Shown here: positions 47,826 through 58,518 of the stretch, piece by piece
How the letters are laid out: every line of letters begins with the position of its first letter
How positions within the stretch are numbered: the stretch's first letter is position 1
NCBI GenBank assembly: GCA_001910725.1
Contig: MJGA01000004.1
Location: 1,054,001 to 1,118,000 of the forward strand
Origin: Phanerodontia chrysosporium
Lineage: Eukaryota; Basidiomycota; Agaricomycetes; Polyporales; Phanerochaetaceae
Length of the DNA: 64,000 bases
Reading direction: 5' to 3'
Notes under the pieces: generated by a model
What the model saw: the letters and a program-made list of their open reading frames with translations, nothing else
Databases searched by the model: none
What the model was told of the DNA's origin: nothing
Translations under genes and position numbers: made by a program

Positions 47826-49374
47826 GGTTGCAGCTCAAGGTAGACCCTATCCAAGTGGTGGTCTAGGACAAGGAGGTCTGCACCTCGAGCGTGAGCGGCT
47901 CGGGCCCAAAGCGCAGGCTGCGCAGCAAATGACAGAACCTTAACCCCACACAGCATCCGTGGATCGTCCCAGAAAGGCAATCTAAGAAGGAACGAGGCTC
48001 ACCGTCTCCAGCCTCCCAGCCTCGGGCCTCCGCCTCCTGCGCGCGGCTGGCGGAAAACTGTCACCACCATCGAGCGCGGCGTCCATCTCATCTGAATGGC
48101 CCTCGCACCAGGCAGGCACCATCGGGCGAGCCCGTGCTGTGTCCAGGGCGGTGATTGTGTACGACTCGTGTGCGCTTTCCCGTGCAGACCCGTTCCTGGC
48201 GTCTCCCACAAGCTTTGTTACGACAGGCAGAAAAAAACTGCGATTCATCTCGTGCATGTTCGTACCTGGGGGACGGCCGCCCTGCTCCACTCGTTCAGCC
48301 TCCTCGTCGAGGTGGATGACAGAGAACCCTGACATTCTGCACCCTGTCCGGGAAGCAACGCCGCGCTGTAGCTCGCAGCCCGGATCGCAGGTAGCAATAT
48401 ATCATTGAACAGCACCGCTTTCTGGCCTCGCTGCATTGTCTAGCAGCGTGAAATGTATCTGGCTCTCGGTCTTTTCGGCTAGCACTCGATGTACCGTGGC
48501 GTGCGAGGGCAGCGCTCTTGGGCCGGCTGCTAGCTGTCCAATCGGAACAGGCTCACCGCGCTCGCAGCAGCCAATCCATGATCAGCACAGTGAAATTGGT
48601 TCTTGGTGCCCTGTCGAGCTGACCGCCTCGCTCTCGTCGCTGGCGGAACTGCCATCGCTAGTGCTCCCGGATCCACCAGACGACTGAGCAACCACGCAAT
48701 CGCACAGCGCATGCCCCCCTCGCTTCTTCTCCCATCTGCCTCGCCCATCTGAATGTGCTGTCACGGAGCAGCCCGCGAATCTGGCCACGTTCCCTACTCC
48801 AATCGTGGATCTCCGTCGGCGCCAGCGCTGGGGCACAGCCGGAGGCAACAGCCCCCGGGATGTCCAGAGCCCAGTGCAAGGCACGCCATGCTGCAGGAAC
48901 CACGATGGCTCGCCTTGAGAAGCCCGACAACAAGGGCACGACAATTTCATCCTGCCTTGTATCATGTTGCCGGACCCTGCTCCGATGCAGAGGCCTGGAG
49001 GCGGTGACAGCCTGATGGTTTTGCTCTAGGTTCCGTGCGTGGCATCGCGCACAAGGCGCCGCTCTCGAGGGCCGGGATCAGGCGTTGCGGGAAACCAAGA
49101 AAGCGGGATTAGTTGATTATGTGGGCTTCCGGTGTAGGGCTAGAATATAGGCTGGTACGGTATCTAGGCTAGACGAGACGTGATGCACGGAAAGCGACAG
49201 CGAAAAAAAAAAAAAAAAGCAAACATCATGGGGAGAAACCGGCGCAAAGTGCTACAATAGTTCGTCTGCATGTCCAGTCTATGCTGTGCAAAGGAGGACG
49301 GATGGTGGGCTACATGACGCAGGACTGGTTCTAGAGCGGTGAGCAGGCTGGGTTCACTATGCAACATATCAATT
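47826..49374. other. 1.5 kb unresolved region with fragmentary coding signal
   Basis: No complete gene can be built. On the minus strand several stretches read like protein in different frames, for example about 48,560-48,410 (TVHRVLAEKTESQIHFTLLD), about 48,430-48,335 (AVLFNDILLPAIRAASYSAALL) and about 48,330-48,180 (GFSVIHLDEEAERVEQGG, NMHEMNRSFFLPVVTKLVG). No splice pairs join them well. I recognise no family. It may be a decayed gene, a fast-evolving gene, or UTR and promoter of the flanking genes. Confidence 0.3.
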
Positions 49375-52249
49375 TCAATAGTACCTATCCGTGACAAAGC
49401 GGGCCTCGTCCTCCTCTTCCGATGCCGTCGCAGACGGGCCCTGCATGAGGCCTGGATCCTGCGCGGACATGGCGGCGCGGCGAATGGCACGCCGCCCGTG
49501 GAGTAGCTTGTGCCTGCCGGCGCTGAGTATGGGTGCAGGGCCAGTCCGCTGGTCGGGAGCGAGGAGCCAGAGGGGTGCGAGGGCGTGTCGGACATGGGCG
49601 TGTATCCGAACGCGCCGTAGTAGTACGTCGGATCGGAAATTGCGCGCATGCTTCCACCGGCAGGAGGCATGAGGACAGACGACGACGCGACGAGCGGTGC
49701 CTTGGACGTCGATGCGCGGGGTACGCCGGGTATATGCGGCGATCCCATGTATGGCGGGGTGCGCGTGGCAGAAGCGGGGCTTCGGTGACTCGACGAGTGT
49801 GAGTGCGCGGACCCGCCATCGGCTGACATCGAGGCTGATGACCAAGCCTCTTCGTGCGGGATGCCAGTGTTGGGTGCGGAGTGTGACCGACCCACAAGGC
49901 CAGTGGTGACCGATAGTGACGGTATGGTGAGAGGACGTGCCTTCCCTACGGCGTATGAAAGCTCGTCGAGCGAGAACGACGGCCCTGCCCCGCGACTGGG
50001 CTTCCCGACTCTGCCCGCCTGCGCCCCTGCTGTATCCTCGCCTGCCAGATCATCTGCACGGTGTGCATGCGCTCCTCGCTCTTGGAGAAGACCCAGCGCA
50101 TCTCCCGGAGCGCCTGCAGACAGGCCTCAACGTCACTGCTCGACCCACTCTCGCTCGCCAGGAGGAATGCCGCAAAGAAGCAGCCATCGCGGATGATCGA
50201 GGCGTCGTACTGGAAGAAGGTGGTTCCTAGGTTAGTCTGGATAATCTTGACAACTGCCTGCACCACGCTGATGCAGCGGGTACGGGCCTTGTCATAAAGC
50301 CGGGTTAAGCCTTCGCGACTGGCAACGAGGCCGTCGACGTCCGGGGGATAGGGTCCCTGAGAGGGCATGGAGTCGAGCTTGGTCTTCAAGCCCTCGCGGA
50401 TAACATTATCTGCGCTCGTGTCACTATCCGCCCGTCCATATCGATAGGAACATCTACTCACGGCACTCAAAAATGAATATCTGCCGGACACACCGCGTGA
50501 GAGCAATGAGACCAAGGCGTAAGGTAACAAGCTCATTGCGGCTCACCTGCCACCCATGAATGAACCTCTCCATGTCGTCCACCTCGATGATATCCGCGGT
50601 TCCCATCTGTCGGAGCTCGTCCAGTTCCTGCCAGCAGCGATCGAGATTGGCCCAGGCTTTTGTAAGCAGCTCATCTCGCACGGCACTGCTTTGCTTCGCC
50701 TTGGGGCCGGTCAGCGCTGCGTGGATCGTGCGGCAGACGGAGGAGATGCGTAGAGGAATGGCGACGTAGCGGAAGGTGAAGACGTAGATGGAAGAGCCGG
50801 TGTATCGTCAGTCCGCCCGGGCAATGTCCTCTCGAAGGCTGTCAGATCATCGTCAGACCTACAATAGACATATGAGCGTCACTTCGTCAGTAAGGCGCAG
50901 CCGAACAAGCTACCCACAGCCATATGCGGCCTCCGCGAAGTCCGCTGGTCACGCCATCGAGGATGTGCGCGTACCAGAACACCCGCGCCCTGACCAGAGC
51001 GTCGATAAACTCTCCTTGACCGCTGTTTACGGTAGCGGCAGAGGCTATGCTGCACAGGTTGTACACCTGGCTGAGCGTCGCCTCATACATGACCTCCATG
51101 GAGATATCAGCGAGCTATAGGGGTATAACGAGACGGGAAACACACTAGTCGATCCATGGGCGACTGTAACTCTGTAGCAGGTGAACATGACGGCCGACAC
51201 GAACGACAGGAGGAGCCCTACCCTGTGTGAGCGGCAGCAACAACAGCAGAAGCCGGACACCGTCCCAGGAAGCTTTGCGGAGGATGCCATGCATGTCAAC
51301 GAGGTACAGAATCTCTTGGAGCATTTCGTTGATCCGCTCTTTGCGGTGACGGAGGTCGGTCTGGACTTCCTGGACGTCCTCCTGACCGTACTCGTTTATG
51401 CCGAAGCTTGCGGCCCAGACGACGAGCGCCATCGCGATAAGCTGCCCAGGCACTTGGAGCGCGTCGGTGTTGCCCTTGATAAACTGCAAGTACCGCTCGC
51501 GGAACTCGAGGGGCTCGAGGATTGGGCCTGTCGGAGGCAAGCGGTGAGATGCAGCCGGCGGCGTCGGGACGCGGGGACGCACGCTGGATCTGGAACCGCC
51601 AGAAGAATGGCGAGTCAAAGAACTCGGGCGCGAGACGTGGGATTACGTTCTGCGGCGGCGTGACAGAGCGCAGGGTACCCTGATCTGGAGGGACCTTGCC
51701 ATATACAGCCCTGCGGAAAAGCGTGTCGGCATCATCAGAGGTGAGCGGGGCGGGCCGCGCAATGACAGGAGGACCTACTCCGCCTGCTGCAGGCGCCTGC
51801 CGCGCCTGAGGAGCTTGACAGCCTTGACCTCGGCGAACTCATCCCTGACTCGCAGGTGAGCACGGGACGAGCTGAGACGACGGAGAAGGTACGTACACGC
51901 ACTTGAGGCCGCGTTCGCGGCAGTTGGTGCAGGATACGGACTGGCCTGTGCTGGAGACTGGCAGGTCCTTGAGATCACATCGGACGCTGTGGCAAAGCCG
52001 AGATGAGCGCGGTGCGACGGGCTAGGAGGACGCGTAGAGCACACCGCCTCATCCTGCAAGCACCGCACGCGCTGAACTGCTCCCTTTTCTTGGACTGTTG
52101 GGCCAAAACGTGCAGGCAAGAGCGGTGAATTTGTCAGATCTGGGCACATAACTGACGTGATGAATGCCGGATACCTTCTTGGACGCGTTTGACGCCTGGG
52201 GGTATGGGGACGTCGAGCGCGAGTCGGGAGAGGACCTCCGTGGAGACAT
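49375..52249 (-). CDS. Zn(2)-Cys(6) fungal transcription factor
   Basis: Exon 1 encodes MSPRRSSPDSRSTSPYPQASN; after an intron, basic residues lead into the binuclear zinc cluster CGACRMRRVRC, then 15 residues, then CTNCRERGLKC. A basic linker follows (EFAEVKAVKLLRRGRRLQQ). The middle is the fungal-specific regulatory region (ALVRARVFWYAHILDGVTSGLRGG, ELLTKAWANLDRCWQELDELRQMG, DDMERFIHGWQVSRNELVTLRL, FFAAFLLASESGSSSDVEACLQALREMRWVFSKSEERMHT). The Ser/Pro-rich carboxy half ends EEEDEARFVTDRYY. Two late introns of 41 nt (50019-50059) and 50 nt (49441-49490) keep the frame open. Target genes are unknown. About 12 exons. Confidence 0.88.
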
Positions 52250-53160
52250 GGGGCGCTGCTGGGGGGTCAGCTCGTGGCGAAGAGGTGGGGAGGAGGAGGG
52301 TGCAGACTGGACAGGCAGGACAGTTCGGCGGAGGGATGGCTTATATAGGATTCACGATGATGGGTTCTGGATGGGACATCTTCTCAGAACGCACATCATT
52401 TTTGGACGGGGCAGAGGATGGAAATATAATAGGTTTGTCGAGAGGATGGCAGGAGACGTGATAGGGCATTAGCCGTCAGGGAGGACGTGTGGGTCTGGCG
52501 CGGATGATGTGCGTGAGATTTCATTAGACTTTTACTCACTGGAACACGCCGCGAAGGTCGTAGCCTGTCCCTTGGACAGGGTGCATTCTTCGGGGCAGCC
52601 GGCGGGTCGGGCAGGCTTGAGATCTGCACGCGGATTGGCTGCGCGGGGGCACGCATGGGCTGCTGTTGCTGCTGCTGCCTCTGCTGCTCGTGAAACAGGT
52701 ACACCAGCTGCACGACGGCTTCTGCATCCGAGGGCGGCGAAAGCGCGCAACTCGCAAATACTGCCCACGGCCAGATAAGGCAGGCTCGAGGGAGGACGAC
52801 GATAGGCGGCGGGGGACGATTGACATCTTCTGGGTAGCGCTAGGCCACGCGTGCTGCGCGCACTAGGCTGCCCGCCAAACAAAAACCCAAAGCACAAAAA
52901 CAGAAAAATTTCGCTCAGTCTAGCTCGCCAAGTGACAATGTACGGAGCGGACATGCCTCAGCTCCTCCTCAACATCATGATTTTAACCTCGCCTTACGCG
53001 AGCTCCGCCGCCGCCAGCTGCGCATGTTCCGATTCCCACCAGCCCGTGTCAAGTAAACTCGGAGGGGTCTCCTGCGTGCGTTGCATCACTGGGGAGGCCC
53101 GCGGGTCGCGCATCGGCGGCCCTGACATCGCCATGGCGTAGTATCGTACATACACGTGTT
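52250..53160. other. Gap upstream of the zinc-cluster gene
   Basis: 911 bp between the 5' end of the Zn2Cys6 gene and the 3' end of NOP16, both on the minus strand. A minus-strand frame near 52,560-52,760 contains VVQLVYLFHEQQRQQQQQQ with a CAG-type repeat and a Pro-rich follow-on, but has no clear start or splice partners. The part next to the regulator should hold its promoter. Confidence 0.35.
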
Positions 53161-54112
53161 CTAACTTCCCTTCAACAGCGCCTCGACGCCGCCAGCCTTC
53201 TTGATCGCGCGCCCGAGCTGCCCCGCAGTCCGCTGGTCGACGTTCAGTTTCCTGTCTCGCGCCATCGCCTCGAGGTCCTGCCCGTACTTGGCCACCAGCC
53301 GCCGCAGCACACCGAGCTCCCCGCTCGAGCTGTGCCGAGCCACCGGCCCTCCGCGCGTCTGTGCGAGCTCTTCTAAGCCTATCGTCCGTTCGCGATCGTC
53401 CGCGACAACAGTCAGAATTCAAAACCCTGATGGACATTTCTCGCGCGGACTCACTTTGCACCACCGGGGTGGGCTCCGCGCCAGGCTTGCTGCCCACCGC
53501 GACCCAGCCCACGAGTCCCTTTTGTTTCGCCGGATCAGGTATGTCTTCAACCAGCCGTTCCGCGCTGTCCGCCGCCGCCGCCCCCTCCTCCTCGTCTTCC
53601 TCGGCCAGCTCGACGTCCACGACGTTTCCGTCCGCGTCTCTGATAATCCGTCCGTAGCCCTTCGGAAGGCCCGATGTGCCCGCCGCTTTCGAGCTAGAAG
53701 CCTCCGGCGCGCGATCCACGTCCATCGCCTGTTCGCTCTTGCTTGATGATCCCAACGATTTCTCCACGCCGCCGGACGCCGTGGGGTTTAGCGAGGCGAC
53801 CAGTCCGAGGGCCTCATAGCTGCGACGCCGTATACGGAGATCAGCCTGCGTTTGCAAACCCACAGAGTGACGTGACCGACTTTTGGCGCACCGTCTTGTG
53901 CTTGTCCCAGGCTTCCTGCAGAACCTTCGGACCACGTATAGCTGACAGAGAAGAATGCACCCGCGGTCAGCATCAGCATACGTTGGTCATAGCACAAGGG
54001 AAGGATGTCACCAACGGGGTTGTTTCTTCAGGTTTTTCTTTGCATTGTTCGAGTGCCGCACCGGCCGGTGTGAGCCAGACCTCAGTTTTCGTCGTTGCCT
54101 CGGATTTGCCAT
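53161..54112 (-). CDS. NOP16: Nucleolar protein Nop16, 60S ribosome biogenesis
   Basis: The start MANPRQRRKLRSGSHRPVRHSN is the typical Nop16 opening. After an intron, IRGPKVLQEAWDKHKTVRQNYEALGLVASLNPTASGG is the family's central motif. Then come an acidic linker (VELAEEDEEEGAAAADSAERLVEDIPDP) and the carboxy motif LVAKYGQDLEAMARDRKLNVDQRTAGQLGRAIKKAGG. It is a component of 66S pre-ribosomes. Five exons, about 220 residues. The ATG is at 54112. Head-to-head with QCR10 across 302 bp; both are growth-related genes. Confidence 0.94.
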
Positions 54113-54414
54113 TGTCAGATATGTGTGGGGTGCGGAAACGCTTTTGTGTGATGGCGCAGTACCACAAGAATCTTGATAGCTAGATGAAACACACTAGGGT
54201 CTCCGAAGGACCGACAGAGAGACGGAGCAGTGGCAAAGCACAGAGAATGGCAGCTGGAAAGAAACAAAGTGCTTGACCAGACCGAAACTCTCTCAATCGA
54301 AGGCAGCGGCTAGCGCCCATGGCCAGCGCCTGTTCCAAACTCCGCTCCTCTGTCCTCAGCACCTGGCAAACACGTCCGATCGTCTCCGGCACCGTTTACC
54401 ACAGTCTCTACACC

Positions 54415-54820
54415 ATGTCGCGCGTTGTCTACCACCCACAGTCGGCCGCTCAGTACTCCCAGCAGGTGTGTAGCCTCCGAAACCACGCCGCAATGCACCC
54501 GACCCTTACCTTTTGCCAACAGTTCTTCCGCCGATGGGCACCTAGCATGGCTCTCTGGGGCGCAGGCGTCGGTGTCGCGGCTCTCTACGTGCGTTCATCC
54601 TGTCGTTGTTTTTGCGTATCCGCGCCCCCTGATTCAGGTACTCTTTTCGCTTTACAGGTCCTGTCCGTTACGCCAAAGGTCAAGCGGACATTCCTGGTGA
54701 AGGTCCCCGTCGTAAGTGCCACTGTTCCTAGCTGCATGGTCCCAAAGCGTGTTGAAATTCGCGTCATAGCTTGGCAGCTACTTCGAGGACAAGACCCCTG
54801 CCTCCGACAAGCCTTTCTAA
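54415..54820 (+). CDS. QCR10: Ubiquinol-cytochrome c reductase small subunit (Qcr10 type)
   Basis: Four short exons (54415-54465, 54523-54588, 54658-54711, 54770-54820) join exactly to 73 residues. FFRRWAPSMALWGAGVGVAALYVLSV is one membrane-spanning helix, followed by KVKRTFLVKVPVLGSYFEDKTPASDKPF; the ending with Asp-x-Pro-Phe matches the fungal Qcr10 tail. It sits at the edge of complex III in the inner mitochondrial membrane. An in-frame ATG at 54319 would add 32 residues; I prefer 54415 because the family has no long presequence. Stop is 139 bp from the convergent HAD gene. Confidence 0.85.
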
Positions 54821-54959
54821 AATGTCCATCATACGCCCTATCATACAATAATACCATATAGATTCGGTGTTGTGCACTCCGGAGTCTCCGTGCCTGGGTG
54901 ATGCTCCCCCTCAACAACCCTCGTGTCGTTCCAGACCATCTATCGCGTCATGGTGTTGC

Positions 54960-56313
54960 CTAAAGCTTGGACGGAGTGAACTCGTTGGGTTCGTACCCGC
55001 TCGTAAGGTCGATCCCGAGCTTCTGCTCGAGTTCTTTCAAGGCACCCAAAGAACCACCCAAGGGGACATCTACCGCGATATCATGTTCTCAATATATCAG
55101 CGGGGATGTCAAACAGCATGGTCCACTCACGGATGGTCTCCATACCAAGTTTCTGCGCCGCTTTCAAGTTTCTGTACAGCCAATCAGCTCTGCGTCAGGT
55201 CTTTCTACCGCTTCAACTCACATTCCCAGGTCATCCAGGAACACCGCTTCGTGTGGGCTGATGCCGTTCCGTTTGCAGGCTAGAAGGTAAAACTCTGGCT
55301 CTGGTTTCCTGCCGAGCCGTTTCACGCGTTGTCAAGGGTGCAGCCTTTGTAGAACCCACCTCATCCCCATTTCGCTCGAATCGCAAAAATCGTCAAACAT
55401 GTTCCGGAGCCGCGCGGGTACTGCGCCGTCCTGCCAGCCTAGGAATACCATCTCGTCTCTGAGGCTCAGGTGGGCGTACTTGGCGGGCGGCGGCTGGCCC
55501 TCGCCAAGGGACGCAGGATCGCTCCGTGCCCAGTTGTTCGTCAGGGCTATGACTCGCCATCGGCCGGTCGCTGCGCGCGTGAGCAGCGGGCCCTTGTCAG
55601 CGCGTGTGTCCAGGAGACGACAGGGACGCGAGAGGTCGCACCTCGGATGCGCCGTATCGCCTCTACGACGCGTTCGTCGAGGGCGTTCGCGCGCTGCATC
55701 ATCCGCCCAAACAGCTGACGAGGGCTGGCATAAGCCGGGCTCCATATGGCCGCGAGACTGCGAACGGCGTCATCCTCACCTCTCTTCCATCGATGTCTAG
55801 CTTCTCAGGAAGCGGCGGACATTCTGGGAAGGTGGAGACGGGGCAATCAGCGCGTCCGCCGGTGATGAATCTGTAAAGCACCAACCTATGCCCTTCCGTT
55901 CACAATACTCTCTGTACCACACGTTTCCCCGCTCGGTGTCTGACAGATCCTGCCCGAACTGCTCGTAAAAGACAAAGAGAGGGATCTCGCCGCGCTCGAA
56001 CTTCTGCCATGCGCCGTCGGAGCCTCTGCGCGTGCTATGCAGCGACGGGAGTCGTGTTCACCACGTTGCAGACGGCGAAGAAAGGCAGTTGGACAGACTC
56101 ACATGGAGCAGTTGATGTAGTTGTACGGTATGCCCTTGTCGCGCTCGAACTCGGCGATGGCGATGAGGGGGCTGCGGCAGACTACGCCGCCGATCTGCGA
56201 GGAGGACGGGGCGGAGGTCGGTTAGACTTCCCGCGGGTGCGGGTGATGGCGCGGCAGGGCTGATGCACGCTACTTACGTCAAATATGACTGCCTTGAGGT
56301 GCGGCGAGCTCAT
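54960..56313 (-). CDS. HAD-superfamily hydrolase (epoxide-hydrolase N-domain/ACAD10-like)
   Basis: The start MSSPHLKAVIFDIGGVVCRSPLIAIAEFE contains HAD motif I, with the nucleophile Asp and the D-I-G-G-V variant typical of the soluble epoxide hydrolase amino domain and ACAD10 group. Motif II is IALTNNWAR, motif III is the Lys in KPEPEFYLLACKRNGI, and motif IV is VFLDDLGINLKAAQKLGM. YNYINCSM and KFERGEIPLFVFYEQFGQDL make up the cap. It is probably a small-molecule phosphatase of unknown substrate. About six exons, roughly 270 residues. The stop is at 54962-54960. Confidence 0.88.
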
Positions 56314-57168
56314 CGTGCAGCACGGCGAGCACAGAGTCGCGGACGCTGCAGAGCACGTTCGGCTTGCGTGCGGAGGCCCATGTTATTGGGCGCCAACGCG
56401 GTGGGTCGAATGGCCGGAAGCCGGGAACGGCGACGCTGGCTTGCCGGGTGATCGCATCACGGATCCCTCTGCCCACTGCCACGCTCCGTCTCCGAGCGCG
56501 ACCTCGCGACAGTTCGTTCGGACGGTCGAGCACTCTGGCCTTGCTGTCATGCTCCTGCTGCTGGCTGCCCTGAACGCCTCCATCTCGCTTCGTGCTCTTT
56601 TTCTGAACTTTGTAGACTCCCTGACAGCTCCTGGGGAGACGATCTGTGCCTGAGGGACACTGCCCCGACTTGTCTACTACACCTCGAACTCTGGGATGTC
56701 TCACACGACAACACGGGTTCCTCACCCGAGGAGCAAAAATATGCTCAGGCTCCACCGCTCACTCTCGGACAGACAGCTCAGTCAGAGTGCCTGGACGATC
56801 CCTGGAGACTGGAACTACGAATCAGGCCGACAGTGTCAACGTCGCTTGCAGCTGGGGAGCAAGGCAAAACAGTGCACGTAGAGCCACCGTCGCCATGGAC
56901 AGCCAAGAGCCGCGTACAGTTCTCCTCTGCGCACCGGCTGCGCGTGATGACTCTGCTGCACTGCCCGAGGAGGCCGCAAGCGTAAATACACGGGGAGCGC
57001 TCGCACGTCGAGCCCTGCATCTTCTCCGTCGACCACCACCTCCTGCACGATGCAGCACTACCCCTCGCAGCGCACGAGCCACCAAGCTCATTCCCACCGC
57101 TACTCGCAATCGCGACCGCACGGCTATGCGGCGCAGCCCCCGCCGGCAGCGCTTATCCGCCCCCGCAA
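56314..57168. other. Divergent intergenic region with possible extra N-terminal coding of the PEF gene
   Basis: 855 bp from the HAD start to the first certain ATG of the penta-EF-hand gene. From 57050 a frame starting MQHYPSQRTSHQAHSHRYSQ and running to GYAAQPPP looks like a PEF amino tail but is one base out of frame with what follows. The rest shows no gene. Confidence 0.4.
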
Positions 57169-58143
57169 ATGCACCACCGGCCGTCCCAGAGCAGCTCGCA
57201 CGGGCAACCTCCTAGCAGTGTCCCCGACCGAGCACGGCTCTGGCAATGGTTTCAACAGGTTGACACGGACAGGTCGATGGAGATATCGGCGAATGAACTG
57301 CAGGCGGCGCTGGTGAACGGTGAGTGGCGACTGCAGCTACGAGACCGGGCGAGGTTTGCTTATCAGGCTATTTTCTATCTAGGCGATTGGTCCCGTACGT
57401 CTTATATTACATGGCTTTTCATCAGCCATAGTACTAACCCCTCACGTTTTGAAGGCTTTGATATCGATACTGTGAAGATGCTGATGAACATGTTTGTAAG
57501 TCGTGCCCATCCAGCCAGCGTTTCCCCCGTTAATAGCGCATTCAGGATGTCGATCGGAGCGGGTCGATAGGCTTCAACGGTATGATCGAAACTCGCGATG
57601 GTGCTCTGCATGCTTATCCCATTGTGATCAGAGTTTGAAGGCCTTTGGAAGTATATCACCGACTGGCAACGCGTGTTCAAGCATTTCGACCGTGATCAGT
57701 CGGGAACCATCGACGGCCATGAGCTCGCTGCTGCCCTGCAGAGCTTTGGCTACAATCTATCGCCAGGACTTATGGCCCTGGTTGAGCAAAAATATGGTAA
57801 GCGAGGACGTTACAAGCGATGACTGCCCTCTTGACACGCCCCGCTTTGCTCCAGCACCGGCACCATCAGGCGGGTATGGGCCAAAGCCTGGCATCACGTT
57901 TGACCGCTTCGTCAGAGCATGTGTCATGGTCCGAACGTTGACAGAGGCTTTCAGGCAGTGAGTGCACCTGCGTTCACGTCAATCAACCTCAGTCACTCAT
58001 GGTGATCGTGTGCAGGAAGGACACGGACGGTGACGGCTTGATATACGTGAACTATGAAGAATTCATGACGGTACGTGTCAACCTATCAAATAGTTGGGTG
58101 CTATGGCTTACCCTCACCGCAGATGGTTTTCTCCGCTCCGTGA
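57169..58143 (+). CDS. PEF1: Penta-EF-hand calcium-binding protein (Pef1/peflin/ALG-2 type)
   Basis: A Pro/Ser/His-rich amino tail leads to successive EF-hands: WQWFQQVDTDRSMEISANELQAAL, VKMLMNMFDVDRSGSIGFNEFEGLWKYI, VFKHFDRDQSGTIDGHELAAAL, and a degenerate later hand in FRQKDTDGDGLIYVNYEEFM, ending MVFSAP. The spacing of the first hands fits the PEF family, which dimerises through the fifth. Relatives act in budding polarity and ESCRT or COPII adaptors in a calcium-dependent way. Exons are short (about seven). ATG 57169 is safe; the longer start at 57050 needs a 1-nt frame correction near 57,140-57,150. Confidence 0.9.
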
Positions 58144-58518
58144 TTCCATGAAACGTATCCGACTCGGTATATACCTCAGGGTCGGTGATCTGCATCAATG
58201 TCTGCTTGTGTTTAGTATTCCCCGTTGTTGTTGATATCCTTGCACTCGATGTGATAACATATAAGTTAATGTAGTGTGCACGTAATTCTATTCCATCTAT
58301 TGGCTCGAACATATATGAAGGAGGGGATGAGGTTCGCGGCGCGACGCGACAGGCGCCAAGGCACGCGCTCCCGCTGTTTCCACGTGAATTTACGAAATAA
58401 TCATGACGCCTTCGCCTACTAACCGAGCCCGTTCAGCAGTCCTGCCCCCAGAGACGCACGGCTCCTTCCCAACCTCCACCACCCTCCCCAAGCCAACGAA
58501 CACCGCCGGACAGCACAG
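58144..58518. other. Gap between PEF gene and acyl-CoA ligase, no gene seen
   Basis: 375 bp between two plus-strand genes. The 3' half is C-rich with CCTCCACC-type tracts just before the ligase start codon, as often in highly expressed fungal promoters. Confidence 0.4.

Noticed and set aside
49203..49219. A-run suggesting a retroposed poly(A) tail
   Set aside because: No target-site duplication, no reverse-transcriptase or gene copy next to it; a simple homopolymer in a 3' region.
49441..49490. Apparent frameshift near the end of the Zn2Cys6 gene
   Set aside because: A 50-nt GT-AG intron exactly covers this stretch and restores the frame to EEEDEARFVTDRYY.
50019..50059. Second apparent frameshift in the Zn2Cys6 gene
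   Set aside because: A 41-nt intron (GTGCAG...GCGCAG) joins SEERMHT to the next in-frame exon; short, but within the range of basidiomycete introns.
52660..52700. CTG/CAG-type repeat as a possible expanded microsatellite
   Set aside because: Only a few imperfect units (about 40 bp); ordinary low-complexity sequence.
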